Of a DNA stretch of 64,000 nucleotides, positions 1 to 10,290 are shown one piece after another. Positions within the stretch are counted from its first letter, which is position 1. Every line of letters starts with the position of its first letter. Both the position numbers and the translations under genes were made by a program. The stretch covers positions 268,576,344 to 268,640,343 of the forward strand of contig NC_066584.1 of assembly GCF_024323335.1 (NCBI RefSeq), given 5' to 3'. This stretch comes from Lathyrus oleraceus. Lineage: Eukaryota > Streptophyta > Magnoliopsida > Fabales > Fabaceae. Below the pieces are notes generated by a model, which worked only from the letters and a program-made list of their open reading frames with translations, ran no database searches and was not told where the DNA came from.

Positions 1-231
1 ATGTTGAAGTTTAGGTGCAACTTCTAATATGTGTGTGCTGCTATGCGAAGTTTTTATTTAACTTCCATGTGTGTGAGTGTGCTGCCACTCTGAGTGTATT
101 AGCTAGTAGTATTCCGCTGCCATGAACTCTGTTATGGGGACCAAAGTGTTTTAGCCAAAAATTTGCCAAAGGGGGAGTTTGTAGGTGTTTAATTGGCTGC
201 ATTATATGGTAAAACACTAATGTCTTGACTG

Positions 232-720
232 ATGTCATGACATGTATATGTGACTACATTGTAGTTACTGCAGGACTAGCTAACACAGGATTATTGAATG
301 CTGTGACATTCATACCTGTCAACAGATACTAAGGAACAGAAGTTCTGTTAGAACTTAGTATTCATTTGCAGTCTGGTTATCAAGGAAGAACCAGACCTGG
401 CATAAGGCCTACTGACTGAATGTCAAACTGGATGTTGTGACATTCATCATTGACAGCAGCTACTGAAGATTAGGCAGAGTGGTGTTCTGCTATACTTCAG
501 CATAAAACGTAGTTTGTTCTTCAAGAGAATAACAGAACTAACTTAAGGCCAAATGTATAAATGTTAAGTTGGACACTTTGACATTTATTAATGTAAGCTG
601 TTACTGTAGTATGGTCATTTTGATCATGTACAGGTCAGCAAATTGTACAGTCTGTTTTCTGGAAAAACAGACTCAGCATATGGACCTTGATGTCAAGCTG
701 AATGTCGTGACATTCGTGCC
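232..720 (+). repeat. Diverged ~130-bp U3 repeats in the SIRE-1 LTR
   Basis: The block with core GTGACATTC recurs with 'gacatt' at 305, 439, about 580 and 709, giving spacings of about 134, 141 and 129. Each copy is followed by a CTGACAGCA-like segment. A related perfect palindrome, ATGTCATGACAT, is at 232-243. The position upstream of the TATA box suggests enhancer-like promoter repeats. That role is inference. Confidence 0.6.
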
Positions 721-949
721 TGACAGCATATGCTAAATTGTAGGTTGTTCAGTTTTCTGTTTCAGCTTTTTCTCAGGCTATTCTTTAGGGATTCAACAGC
801 TGAGAGAAAATCCAGGAAATTAACAACCAAGCTACATTCAATGAACCTAACAAATAGCCTATTTGTTAGCAACCTAAATATTGAATTTGAGGGAACTTGT
901 GTGACCTAAAATTCAGGAAAATACAGGTGCAAAAGCCCAGGTGCTGCAA

Positions 950-958
950 TATAAAAAG
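950..958 (+). promoter_or_regulatory. TATA box of the SIRE-1 LTR
   Basis: TATAAAAAG follows the U3 repeats and precedes a transcribed-looking region. Its position in the LTR matches the TATA box of the SIRE-2 LTR. Confidence 0.6.
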
Positions 959-1540
959 GAAGGCATTCCTTCATTCAGTTTCGGGGATTTTGAAGCGTGA
1001 AGAGTCAGTGTGTCCATCATACTTCACTGCTGTATTTTGTGAGTCTTGTATTAGACGTATCTTGTAAGCCAAGCCATTATCAAGTAGATGATTGCTTTGG
1101 CATAGGGTGTTCATTGAGTTGTAAGTGTTGTGTCACTCAAAGCTTTTAAGCGTGAGTGCTGTGTATCTTGATTTAAGTTGTGAAGCATAATCAAGAGTTG
1201 TTTTTGAAGTGTGACTTCAAAGTGTCTTTAATATCACTGAGGTGATTGAGGGGGAGTGAGTAGGAACTCTGATCTTAGGTTAAGATTGAAATTGCATTGG
1301 GTAGGGATTAAGTGATAAGTTGTAAACGGGTGAGTTTAGCTTTGAATTGATACTACTAATAGTGGATTTCCTCCCTGGCTTGGTAGCCCCCAGATGTAGG
1401 TCATGTTGGACTGAACTGGGTGAACAATTACTTGTGTTATTTACTGCACTTACTGTTAAGTTCTGCATAATCCCTGTCTGTGCAGAATTGGATGTCATAA
1501 CAACCAGTGTGACATCCAAAGTCTGATAACTAGAATTTCA

Positions 1541-3640
1541 GAACTTCATTCCACAACATAACCATAATCATTGAAGCAGGCGTGGCAAGAGCATTTGCCA
1601 TTCGATTCTCATGTTGAGGAATATGACGAAAGTCAACCTCAGCAAAGAACGTTGAAATCCTCCTCGCATAATCTCTGTAGGGAATGAGACCAGGCTGATT
1701 CGTTTCCTACTCACCCTTAATCTGATTAACGACAAGGGCCGAATCACCATAAATATCAAGATGCTTGATCCTGAGATCAATGCATTCCTCCAATCCCACA
1801 ATACAGGCCTCATACTCAGCCATATTATTCGTGCATTTGAAAGTTAGCCTTGCTGTAAAAGGAATATGTGTGCCCTGAGGAGTAATGATTACTGCCTCAA
1901 TACCATTTCCATACTGATTTATAGCGCCATCAAACACCATACTCCATCTGGAACCAGGCTCTGGCCCTTCATCGAGTGTAGGCTCATCGCAATCTTTCAT
2001 TTTCAAATACAGAATCTCCTCATCTGGGAAGTCATACTGAACTGACTGGTAATCCTCGATCGGCTGATGTGCCAAGTGGTCAGCCAAGATACTACCTTTG
2101 ATAGCTTTTTGAGCTCGATACTCAATATCATACTCAGATAACAACATATGCCAACGGGCAATCCTCCTAGTTAAAGCAGGCTTCTCAAATATATACTTGA
2201 TTGGATCCATTCTGGATATCAACCAAGTCGTATGATTTAACATATACTGGCGTAAGCGCTTAGCAGCCCAAGCCAAAGCACAACATGTTTTCTCAAGCAT
2301 TGAGTATCGAGACTCACAATCAGTGAGTTTCTTACTTAAGTAATAGATATCATATTCTTTCTTTCCTGATTTATCTTGCTGACCAAGGACACAACCCATT
2401 GAATCTTCAAGAACAGTCAGATACATGATCAATGGTCTCCCTTCCACAGGTGGGGACAGAATCGGAGGCTCATACAGATACTCTTTAATACTGTCAAAGG
2501 CTTTTTGGCAATCTTCGGTCCAATCATGAGACTGATCTTTCCGGAGGAGCTTGAATATCGGCGCACATGTGGCAGTCATGTGGGATATGAATCTGGAGAT
2601 GTAATTCAAGCGGCCAAGAAAACCTCAAACTTGCTTCTCAATTTTGGGCGCAGGCATCTCTTGTATTGCTTTGACCTTTGCAGGATCAACCTCAATACAT
2701 CTTTCACTGACGATAAAGCCCAATAACTTGCCAGAACGAACTCCAAATGTACACTTGTTGGGATTCAAACGACGCTTAGACTTCCTCAAGCGCTGAAAAA
2801 GCTTCAACAGGTGCTCTACATGTTCAACTTCCGTTCTTGAATTGGCAATCATATCATCAACATATACCTCAATCTCCTTATGCATCATATCGTGAAACAA
2901 GGTAGTCATAGCTCGTTGATACGTGGCTCTAGCGTTCTTCAAACCGAAGGGCATCACTCGATAACAGAATGTTCCCCAAGGTGTGATGAATGTTGTCTTT
3001 TCCATATCCTAGGGTGCCATCTTAATCTGATTATATCCGGAAAATCCGTCCATAAATGAGAAGACATTGAATTCAGTTGTACTATCTACCAACATATCAA
3101 TATGTGGTAGAGGGAAATCATCTTTCGGACTTTTCCGTCTTTCTTAGGCACGGGCACAATATTGGCGACCCATTGAGGATACGTAGAAATCACCAGAAAC
3201 CCCGCATCAATTTGCTTCTGAACTTCCTCTTTGATCTTTACTGCCATATCAGGATGAGTTTTTCTGAGCTTCTGCTTCACAGGCACGCACTCAGGCTTTA
3301 GAGGCAGGAAATGTTGCACAATATCAGTATCTAGACAAGGCATGTCTTCATATGACCAGGCGAAGACATCAACATATTCTCGTAGCAATTCAATCAACTT
3401 CTTCTTAACAGTTTCTTCAAGGAGTGCCCCAATCTTTACCTCTCGCACACAATCTTCAGACCCCAAGTTGACTGTTTCCAGATTCTCAAGATGCGGCTGA
3501 ATGATCTTCTCTTCATGCTCAAGTAGCCGGATGATCTCATCAGAATCTCTTCAACATCATCTTCCTCTGCCTCAAATACAGGGAATTCAAAATTGGGAGA
3601 TGGCGTTGGGTCATTATGTTCAATGGGTCTAGAAATCAAC
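1541..3640 (-). pseudogene. pol: Element A pol fragment: reverse transcriptase and RNase H (broken)
   Basis: This is exon 2 of the polyprotein. It starts at the predicted splice acceptor with LISRPIEHNDP. Next comes the acidic linker, then RT: VKQKLRKTHPDMA, the PFGLKNA block and the catalytic YVDD near 2865. RNase H follows with its catalytic residues visible in FDGA, NNMAEYEA and YGDSALV. It is broken many times: a frameshift after EEDDVEEI near 3560, a 40-bp deletion near 3132 that removes the CVDYxDLNKAS block, TAG at 3009-3011 (a Glu codon in element B), TGA at 2625-2627 (CGA in relatives), TAG at 1707-1709 (Trp in element B) and truncation at 1541 by SIRE-1. It cannot make an active enzyme. 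Confidence 0.9.
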
Positions 3641-3903
3641 CTGCATAATGATTTTGGATATGAAAAGCTTTAAAATTCCAACAAGGCAAATCATTATGCA
3701 GATGAAAAGATTGATTTTATTCTTATTATTAGGGTTTTATGTGATCACCAATTTCATGCAAAAAGCAAAAAAGCAAAATAATTGGAAAAACAAACATTTA
3801 ACATGAATTTATTAAATGAAAATATCATTGTATTTATGTTGCCAACAATCATCACTCCTCCTTTTGGCATGGGAGAAGGGTTTTTAAACAAAGTGATCAT
3901 TAC
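3641..3903 (-). other. Predicted intron of element A between PR and RT (263 bp)
   Basis: On the minus strand a donor GTAATG begins at 3903, overlapping the gag-pro stop codon TAA (3902-3900). An acceptor TTATGCAG ends at 3641. The interval is T/A-rich. Removing it joins the last gag-pro codons to the pol linker in frame (Ser-Thr-Leu-Ile-Ser). An intron at this place is established for Ogre elements. The exact borders are my inference. Confidence 0.7.
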
Positions 3904-6900
3904 GTTGACTTGTGGATAACTGTAGGAATATCCACAGCGACCCAATTGTTGCAGATCCCTCCAGGGATGATGAAATTGTCCGAATCTTCTGCATCCTCTT
4001 CCAAGACAGCAGCAACTTCTTCATCCTGACCAGTGTGGATGAAACCTCCACTCTTGAATAACCCTTGCGCGTTGAAGATCCTAGAAGAAAGGCCAATGCC
4101 AGCCCGAGACTTATTGTCTTCTAGCTCAATCATTTTTCCTAAACCAGCAGTTGCACCACACTCGATGGCCAACTTTGTATCTTTGTAGGAAGCAAATGAA
4201 TGAGTTCTCTTCTCAATAGGATCACCTATAGATAAAGCTTGGAAAGGAGTTCCAATTTCATCCTCAGCATCTATGTACGAGAAGGAAGACAAGTGGCTAA
4301 CCAGGAGAGCCTTCTCTCCCCCTACCACTACCAGTTTCTTAATCTTCACGAATTTCAGCTTCTGGTGTAGGGTGGATGTCACGGCGCCATCCTCGTGAAT
4401 CCATGGTCTGCCTAAGAGACAGCTGTACGATGGATGAATGTCCATAACCTGGAAGGTAATCTGGAAATCACTTGGTCCAATTTTGATTGGGAGATCAACT
4501 TCCCCATTCACAGTTTTACGCGATCCATCGAAGGCCTTCACAACTACTCCACTTTGCCTCATGGGAGGCCCTTGATATGCTAGTCTTGAAAGAGTGGACT
4601 TCGGCAATACATTCAGGGATGACCCAATGTCCACCAACACATTGGACATGGCGTCGTCTTTACAGTTCATAGAGATGTGTAATGCCAAGTTGTGGTCTCT
4701 TCCCTCCTCAGGGAGATCAGAGTCACAGAAACTCAAATTGTTACAAGCAGTAATGTTTGCAACAATACTATCAAACTGTTCTATTGTGACATCATGATCT
4801 ACATATGCCACATCCAAAACTTTCTGCAAAGCCTCTCTATGTGGTTCTGAATTCAGAAGTAATGATAACACGGATATCTTGGATGGCGTTTGTAGGAGCT
4901 GGTCTACAACATTGTACTCACTCTGCTTGATGAGCCTCAGCATCTCATCACAGCCTTCTTTCTCATTGCCACTAAGGCCAACAGAAGTAGGAGTTTTTAG
5001 TACAGAGGAGGGTTTAACAGCAAGTGCCGGATTCGGAGGTCCCACAACATTCCCAATCGGGCGTTCAACAAAATCAGCATTAGCTTGGGGTTTTGGTGGT
5101 GCCGAAAACACACCACCGTTGCGGGTCAAACCACTTACATCTGCGATATTTACCATAGATGAGGAAGGCAAAGGCACTTCTTTCTCTCCTTCTACAGCAA
5201 TAGTATTGTAACGAAAGGGAATTGCCTTTTCAAATGAGTAAGGCATAGGACCAGCAAGCTTAATGATTAGAGAAGGTGAAGCCTTCTGCTTGCTACCATC
5301 GTATTTAATGATAACAGGCTCAGGCATTCAGAACACTGGGGAAATCACGTTGACCGCTGGCTCATCTTCGTCAATATTCCTATTCTGAAGAATCTCAATG
5401 ACCCCTCCGTCCAGCATTTCCTGAAGATCCTTGCGCACCTGGCGATAACCTAATCGGTTAACAGGGCATATTCGGCATCTATCATGATCGTGCTCATAGT
5501 GACTGTACTCGCATAGCAAACGATGCATCTCAACTAGAGACTGTCGAATATGACTGACGTATTTGACCTTGTACTTGCCAGGGCAGCCCTGGACCATGTT
5601 GACAGATTTCCCATGCTCGGGCAATGGGTTCTTCTTCACGTTAGGACCTACATCCTCGAAACCCAGAATGCCACACCTCACAAGGTCTTGAACCTTTGTC
5701 TTCAAAGGATAACAATTCTCCACGTCGTGGCCGGGAGCACCAGAATGGTATACACAATGCAATTCAGGCTTATACCACCACTGGGGGTTAGCAGGTATAG
5801 CCGGTGGGTCTCTCGGAGTAATCAACTTCCTCTTTATCAAAGAGGGATATAATTCTGTGTACGTCATCAGAATAGGATCAAAGGTGACCCTTTTCCTCTC
5901 GTAACTCGTGCTGGTTTGATTACTGTTTCGAGGCTGGTAGGCCTGCTGCTGCGGACGGTGTTGTTGATGTTGATATTGCGGATGTGGTTGTTGATTGGTG
6001 TTATGTTGCTGGTACTGTTGATTGTCTCTGAAGACAGGTGCTATATGAGCCACCTGGTGCTGGTTACCGGCGGGACGCACAGTCTTCCTCCTCACAGAGG
6101 GTCTTCTTGGTTTCACATGGGAGGTCACAGCATGTACCTCTCCATCTTTTTTCTTTGCAAACGCCCCATAACGTTTGGCAGAAGAGCCTTCTTCTCTGGT
6201 TTGACGCCCTTCTCTAACCCCTTCTTCTAAACGCATCCCCATATTCACCATCTCGGTGAAATCAGAAGGAGCGCTGGCAATCATCCGCTCATAATAGAAT
6301 GAACTCAAGGTCTTCAGAAAGATCTTGGTCATTTCCTTCTCTTCTAGCGGAGGCACGATCTGTGCTGCCACCTCTCGCCACCTTTGGGCATACTCTTTGA
6401 ACATTTCCTTGTCCTTCTGGGACATGTCCCTCAATTGATCCCTATCGGGAGCCATATCCACGTTATACTTGTATTGCTTGACGAAGGCCTCGCCAAGGTC
6501 GTTGAATGATCGGTGTTCGCACTGTCTAACCCCATGTACCATCTCAGGGAAGCACCGGACAAAGTGTCCTGAAAGTAGTGGATGAGCAACTGGTCGTTAT
6601 CAGTCTGAGTAGACATCTTCCAAGCATACATGACCAGGTGGCTGAGAGGACAAGTATTTCCTTTGTACTTTTCAAAGTAGGGGACCTTGAACTTCACAGG
6701 AATCTTCACGTTTGGAACTAAGCAGAGATCGGAAGCAGACTTGCCGAAGAGATCCTTTCCTCTAAGAGTCTTCAATTCCTTGCGAAGCTGAAGAAATTGA
6801 TCGTTCATAGAGTCCATCTTCTCATAGACATCTGGGCCCTCAGATGGCTCAGAATGATAGTTGGTGTCGTCTACCCTGGGCATGGTATGCACGACAGGAG

Positions 6901-7197
6901 GAGGAACAACAAGGACCGGGCTAGATGCCAGCATAGAAGCAAAAGTTGGAGCAGGACCCTCAGGCATGAAATTAGGAGGCATCCCCCACGGAAACCCGGT
7001 TGGCATGGCTGTAGGAGCAAAGTGTGCACTGGCTGCAGGCACAGTTGAGGAGACAATCTCTGAGATAACTGTCCTCTGGAAGGAGTTGAAGGCGTCGGAG
7101 AAGACTGGCTCTGGGCAGCCAAGAATGATTCCATCAAAGCACTCAGTCTGGCCACTTCCTCTTTGAGTTCACGGTTCTCTTGCTCTAGTTGATCCAT
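3900..7197 (-). pseudogene. gag-pro: Element A gag-protease ORF (broken)
   Basis: I chose the start ATG at 7197, which opens a short coiled coil (MDQLEQENRELKEEVARL). A frameshift near 7100 precedes the capsid-like retrotransposon gag domain (FEKYKGNTCPLSHL, then AFVKQYKYN), with a second frameshift near 6540-6440. A Gln-rich stretch and a zinc-knuckle-like C/H cluster, CVYHSGAPGHDVENC near 5740, follow. An in-frame TGA at 5328-5330 separates gag from the protease part. The aspartic protease site near 4640 reads VLVDIGSS, where the family has DTG; the Thr codon has become Ile (ATT), so the protease is probably dead even ignoring the stops. The C-terminal tail ends at the predicted splice donor. 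Confidence 0.88.
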
Positions 7198-7509
7198 CAG
7201 TCTTGAAGAGTTGGCTCTAGTGTAGTACCAGTGAGAAAGCTTGTCTTCAAAATAAATGAAGAGCACAGAGTTAGACCACAGGACAAGAGGCCGGAAACAA
7301 AACCTGCTTATGCACATGATGCATGCAATACTTATGCATATGATTTGTTTTTATATTTCAAAAGAACTCTAGGGTTTTACTTGCAAATTTTTGGAATCAT
7401 TTAACATTTATCGCATATAGAAATATCTCAAAAAATAATATCAGGGAAAAGAAGTACAACATTGTCAATCATGTACAAGAGGAAAGGAAAATAATCATCC
7501 TATGGATCC

Positions 7510-8961
7510 CTAGAAACAATCATCTAACGCTCGGGACACAGGAAGATAGGATGCACAAAGCCTCTTTACCTCCTCCTCATAAGCTACCTCCATATCCGCC
7601 TTCTCTTTGGCGAGTCGATCGTACTTCCTCTTCCAAAACCGGGAAGACTGAGGAAGTAGAGAAGTCCATGCATCATTAGGGTAATCAATAACCTGATGCT
7701 CGAGGAACTCTATCAAAGCGTCCTTCTCCTTAATCTGCTGAAGAAACTCTTCACGTTCACGGATCCAGGCACGTGATAGTTCTTCGTCTCTCAACTCCTC
7801 TACTCCTTGACTAGGGAGGGTTGAAGGCCCAACCATAACCAAAGGTGTAGGTCTCGGATACTAGTAAGGCATGAGATACTCAGACGCTCTCTTCCTTACC
7901 CAAGCAGTGTAAGGCTCCAAAGCGATGCAATTCTTAGGACCCAACTCCTTCCTTCCTTTCTTATGAATCTTGCGCCAAGCGCGGATCATCCTAGCTTTCA
8001 AGCCTTGGGGATCTTTACCCTCCTGAAAGAACACACCCTCTAACAAAATGTTATTAGGTTTATCCTTTAGGAGGAACCTAAGCTGACGACGTGCTAAAAC
8101 AGGGTTGTAGTTAATCCCACCACATGTACCAAGAAGAGGTGCATTGGAGAATTCACCACAAGAGTTGATAATCTGCACACCGTCATACACACGGTTATAC
8201 CAAGAGATATCGTCATTGGTGAGAGACATAAGTCTCGTGGACCACCGTAGACATCCCTTGTTCTCCTTGAAAGCGACCGTCTGAGGTAAGTGAGAAATAA
8301 ACCACTTATACAACAGAGGCAAACAACATACAATGGCGCCTCCACCCTTTGCATTCCTCATATGCAAAGAGAAATAGGTATCACCCAACAGAGTCGAAAC
8401 AGGATTAAGAGTAGAAAAGATCCTAATAGTGTTCATATCCACAAACTTGTCGATGTTGGGAAACAATACCAACCCATAGATGAGAAGTACAAATATGGCT
8501 TCAAAGCCATCCTCACTCATGGCCTTCTCATAGACAGTATCTTGAGCAATGAGGAACTCAGAAGGGAGACCTTGAATTCCATCTTTGGTAGTCATATGAG
8601 CACCACCAGGGATTCATCTATGTGCAACATGTCAGCTATCTCTTGAGAAGTAGGAATACTCTCCAAGCCACTAAACGACAACTGATCCAGGATAGGTATA
8701 CCCACAAGATAAGCATACTCCTCAAGGGTAGGAAAAAAGCTGAAAGTCCGGAAATGTGAAGCAACGGTACAAGGCATCATAAAAGTGTACCAATACACTC
8801 ATCAATCCTTCGTCCACCTGACTAGTCAGAAGAGGAAAAAGCTTCCCAAAACGAGTCTTGAAACCCAAGGGATCTAGTACATAGGATGTCAGATTCCTTA
8901 ACTCTTTCAAATCTAGTTGTCTGAAACTGTACTTCTTCGTATTCCTTCTTTGTCTTTCCAT
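7510..8961 (-). pseudogene. Element A Ogre ORF1 (broken)
   Basis: This is the extra ORF found upstream of gag in Ogre elements; its function is unknown. The start ATG at 8961 gives MERQRRNTKKYSFRQLDLK. A clean homologue lies in element J at 57455-56203. Shared blocks include FYDALYRCFTFPDFQL, FEAIFVLLIYGLVLFPNID, CCLPLLYKWFISHLPQT and NSCGEFSNAPLLGT. Frameshifts lie near 8750 and 8600. An in-frame TAG at 7861-7863 splits off a C-terminal coiled-coil-like tail (EELRDEELSRAWIREREEF). Residues are roughly 480 if uninterrupted. The globular part is retained across two independent copies, which argues that it was under selection before decay. Confidence 0.8.
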
Positions 8962-9860
8962 GTCTGAAAATTTGCAAATAAACCCCTTAAGTTCCTTGAA
9001 AATTTTCTTCATTATTGATGATATGGATGCAAATGAGTGCATGAATGCATGAATGCAACAATCACACTCAAGGATCAAGCAAAGCACACCAAACCAAGGT
9101 CATGGGATGGATCATATTATCCTTAATATCAATCATCCATTTTGGTGGATTATGGTTTACACCTTATCAACACCCAAGTTCCATTGATATTAAGGATATA
9201 TGAACGGATCAACCATGAATAAAGGGTTTGTTGCAAGTCACGAGCATGGAGTTTTGGTTAAGAACCACACAAAGGGAATGTACTAGGGTTTAAACCTGCC
9301 AAACATGTTCTACAAGAGGTTCCCATAGTTATCATCCCATCTTTCGGATATTATCGAAGAAACGACTACTCGTATTCCAAAAATATTCTCAAGAGAGACT
9401 CTTATGAGTGTAGTATCGCGTAACAATCGTATCAAATCTTACACTTGAACGACTTTTGCACTACATCCTAAGAATAGGCCAAGATGGGCTTGGTAAACTA
9501 AGGTCCTTGGCTTCTAAGGTCTATATTGGAAAGAGTAATGTCTAACCACAACTTACTTGTGTGACATTATTGATCCCAACATGACCTCCACCAAGTGAAT
9601 GGACTTGCAAGTCAACTTGCTAAGGAAAAACTCCACACAAGTCAACAAGACTACGCCATTCTCCTATCCTAAGTGCACTCGAGTCCGGGTATAGAACTCA
9701 TCTCACCAAGATCACCAAGCATACAAGGAATTAATATCAAGCAAATCAATCATTACATACAATACAATAATCCTAAATTTGCACAAAAATATGTCACCAA
9801 AGCAAATACACAATACAATACAACAAATCTGAAAAGTAGGCAAAACCCTCTATGCAAATC
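8962..9860 (-). other. Element A 5' leader
   Basis: About 900 nt of untranslated leader lie between the PBS and ORF1. No ORF here is conserved. The segment about 9080-9720 is nearly identical to the leader of element F (52861-53500) and related to that of J (57560-57970). It contains the long inverted repeat reported separately. Confidence 0.8.
9118..9198 (-). other. Leader hairpin with a perfect 16-bp stem
   Basis: TATCCTTAATATCAAT (9118-9133) is the exact reverse complement of ATTGATATTAAGGATA (9183-9198). The 49-nt loop is conserved with elements F and J. In J the stem sequence is almost wholly different but still pairs (see findings). Confidence 0.75.
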
Positions 9861-9878
9861 TCCCCAGCAGAGTCACCA
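9861..9878 (-). other. Primer binding site of element A
   Basis: On the minus strand it reads TGGTGACTCTGCTGGGGA, 6 nt after the LTR end CTACA. This matches the PBS class used by Ogre/Tat elements (tRNA-Arg by family knowledge). One base differs from the F element site at 53644-53661. Confidence 0.85.
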
Positions 9879-10223
9879 CTTTTCTGTAGCGAGGTATTCG
9901 TTACCATTAGAGATATTGACTAAATCCAAGGTAAACCATACAAGTCGAGTCGCCACCGCATTTCTATTTATCCAAAGGAATGGTTAGAAAGTGAACAAAA
10001 AACCTAATAGTTTTAACAAAAACTAGTAAAAGAAAATAGAGATCTGGGTAAGGGGGTTGGTTATGCAATGGGAAGGTGTTAGGCACCCAAAACATCCTAG
10101 GTACTCCTAGGGAGCCCTTTTCATACTTGTTGTAAATGTTGTTTGTTTTGTGAAAATTTTGTTTGTGCAAACATGATTGAAGAGATGAGAAGAGAATGTA
10201 CAAGTTATTTACATTTTGTGTTT

Positions 10224-10290
10224 GGATGGATAAACCCATTGCCTACGTACCATCTTATAAAAAGATTAGGATCAAAACCTCGTAGTTCGG
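10224..10290 (-). other. Twin-hairpin LTR motif, element A copy
   Basis: On the minus strand: CCGAACTACG, then a hairpin ATCTT/AAGAT, then TACGTAGGC, then a second hairpin ATGG/CCAT. This is the same order seen in the LTRs of B, C, F and I. Confidence 0.7.

Larger units (their letters stand above)
1..1540 (+). mobile_element. SIRE-1: 3' end of a Copia/SIRE-like retrotransposon
   Basis: Bases 1-179 are the 3' untranslated tail of the internal region. They end in the polypurine tract AAAGGGGGAG (168-177), followed by a complete 3' LTR at 180-1540. The LTR is homologous to the reverse-complement LTR at 41697-42917, which adjoins an initiator-Met tRNA primer site and a Copia gag gene, and this gives the family call. 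The body of the element lies left of the window. The right boundary cuts element A inside its RNase H coding region, so SIRE-1 is inserted in A. The adjacent 5 bases, GAACT (1541-1545), should be its target duplication. The small ORFs here are not credible genes. Confidence 0.85.
180..1540 (+). repeat. 3' LTR of SIRE-1 (about 1.36 kb)
   Basis: The LTR starts TGTAGGTGTTTAATTGG right after the polypurine tract and ends CTAGAATTTCA. The same start and end logic holds in the LTR at 41697-42917 (TGTTGATTC... to ...AGAATTTCA). A TATA box lies at 950-958. U3 upstream of it carries diverged repeats. The two SIRE LTRs share the block around CTTGGTAGCCCCCAGAT but are clearly diverged, so they belong to separate insertions or subfamilies. 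Confidence 0.85.

Noticed and set aside
4879..5211. Plus-strand ORF of 110 aa opposite the protease region
   Set aside because: It is the shadow of the minus-strand gag-pro ORF, which has clear domain content.
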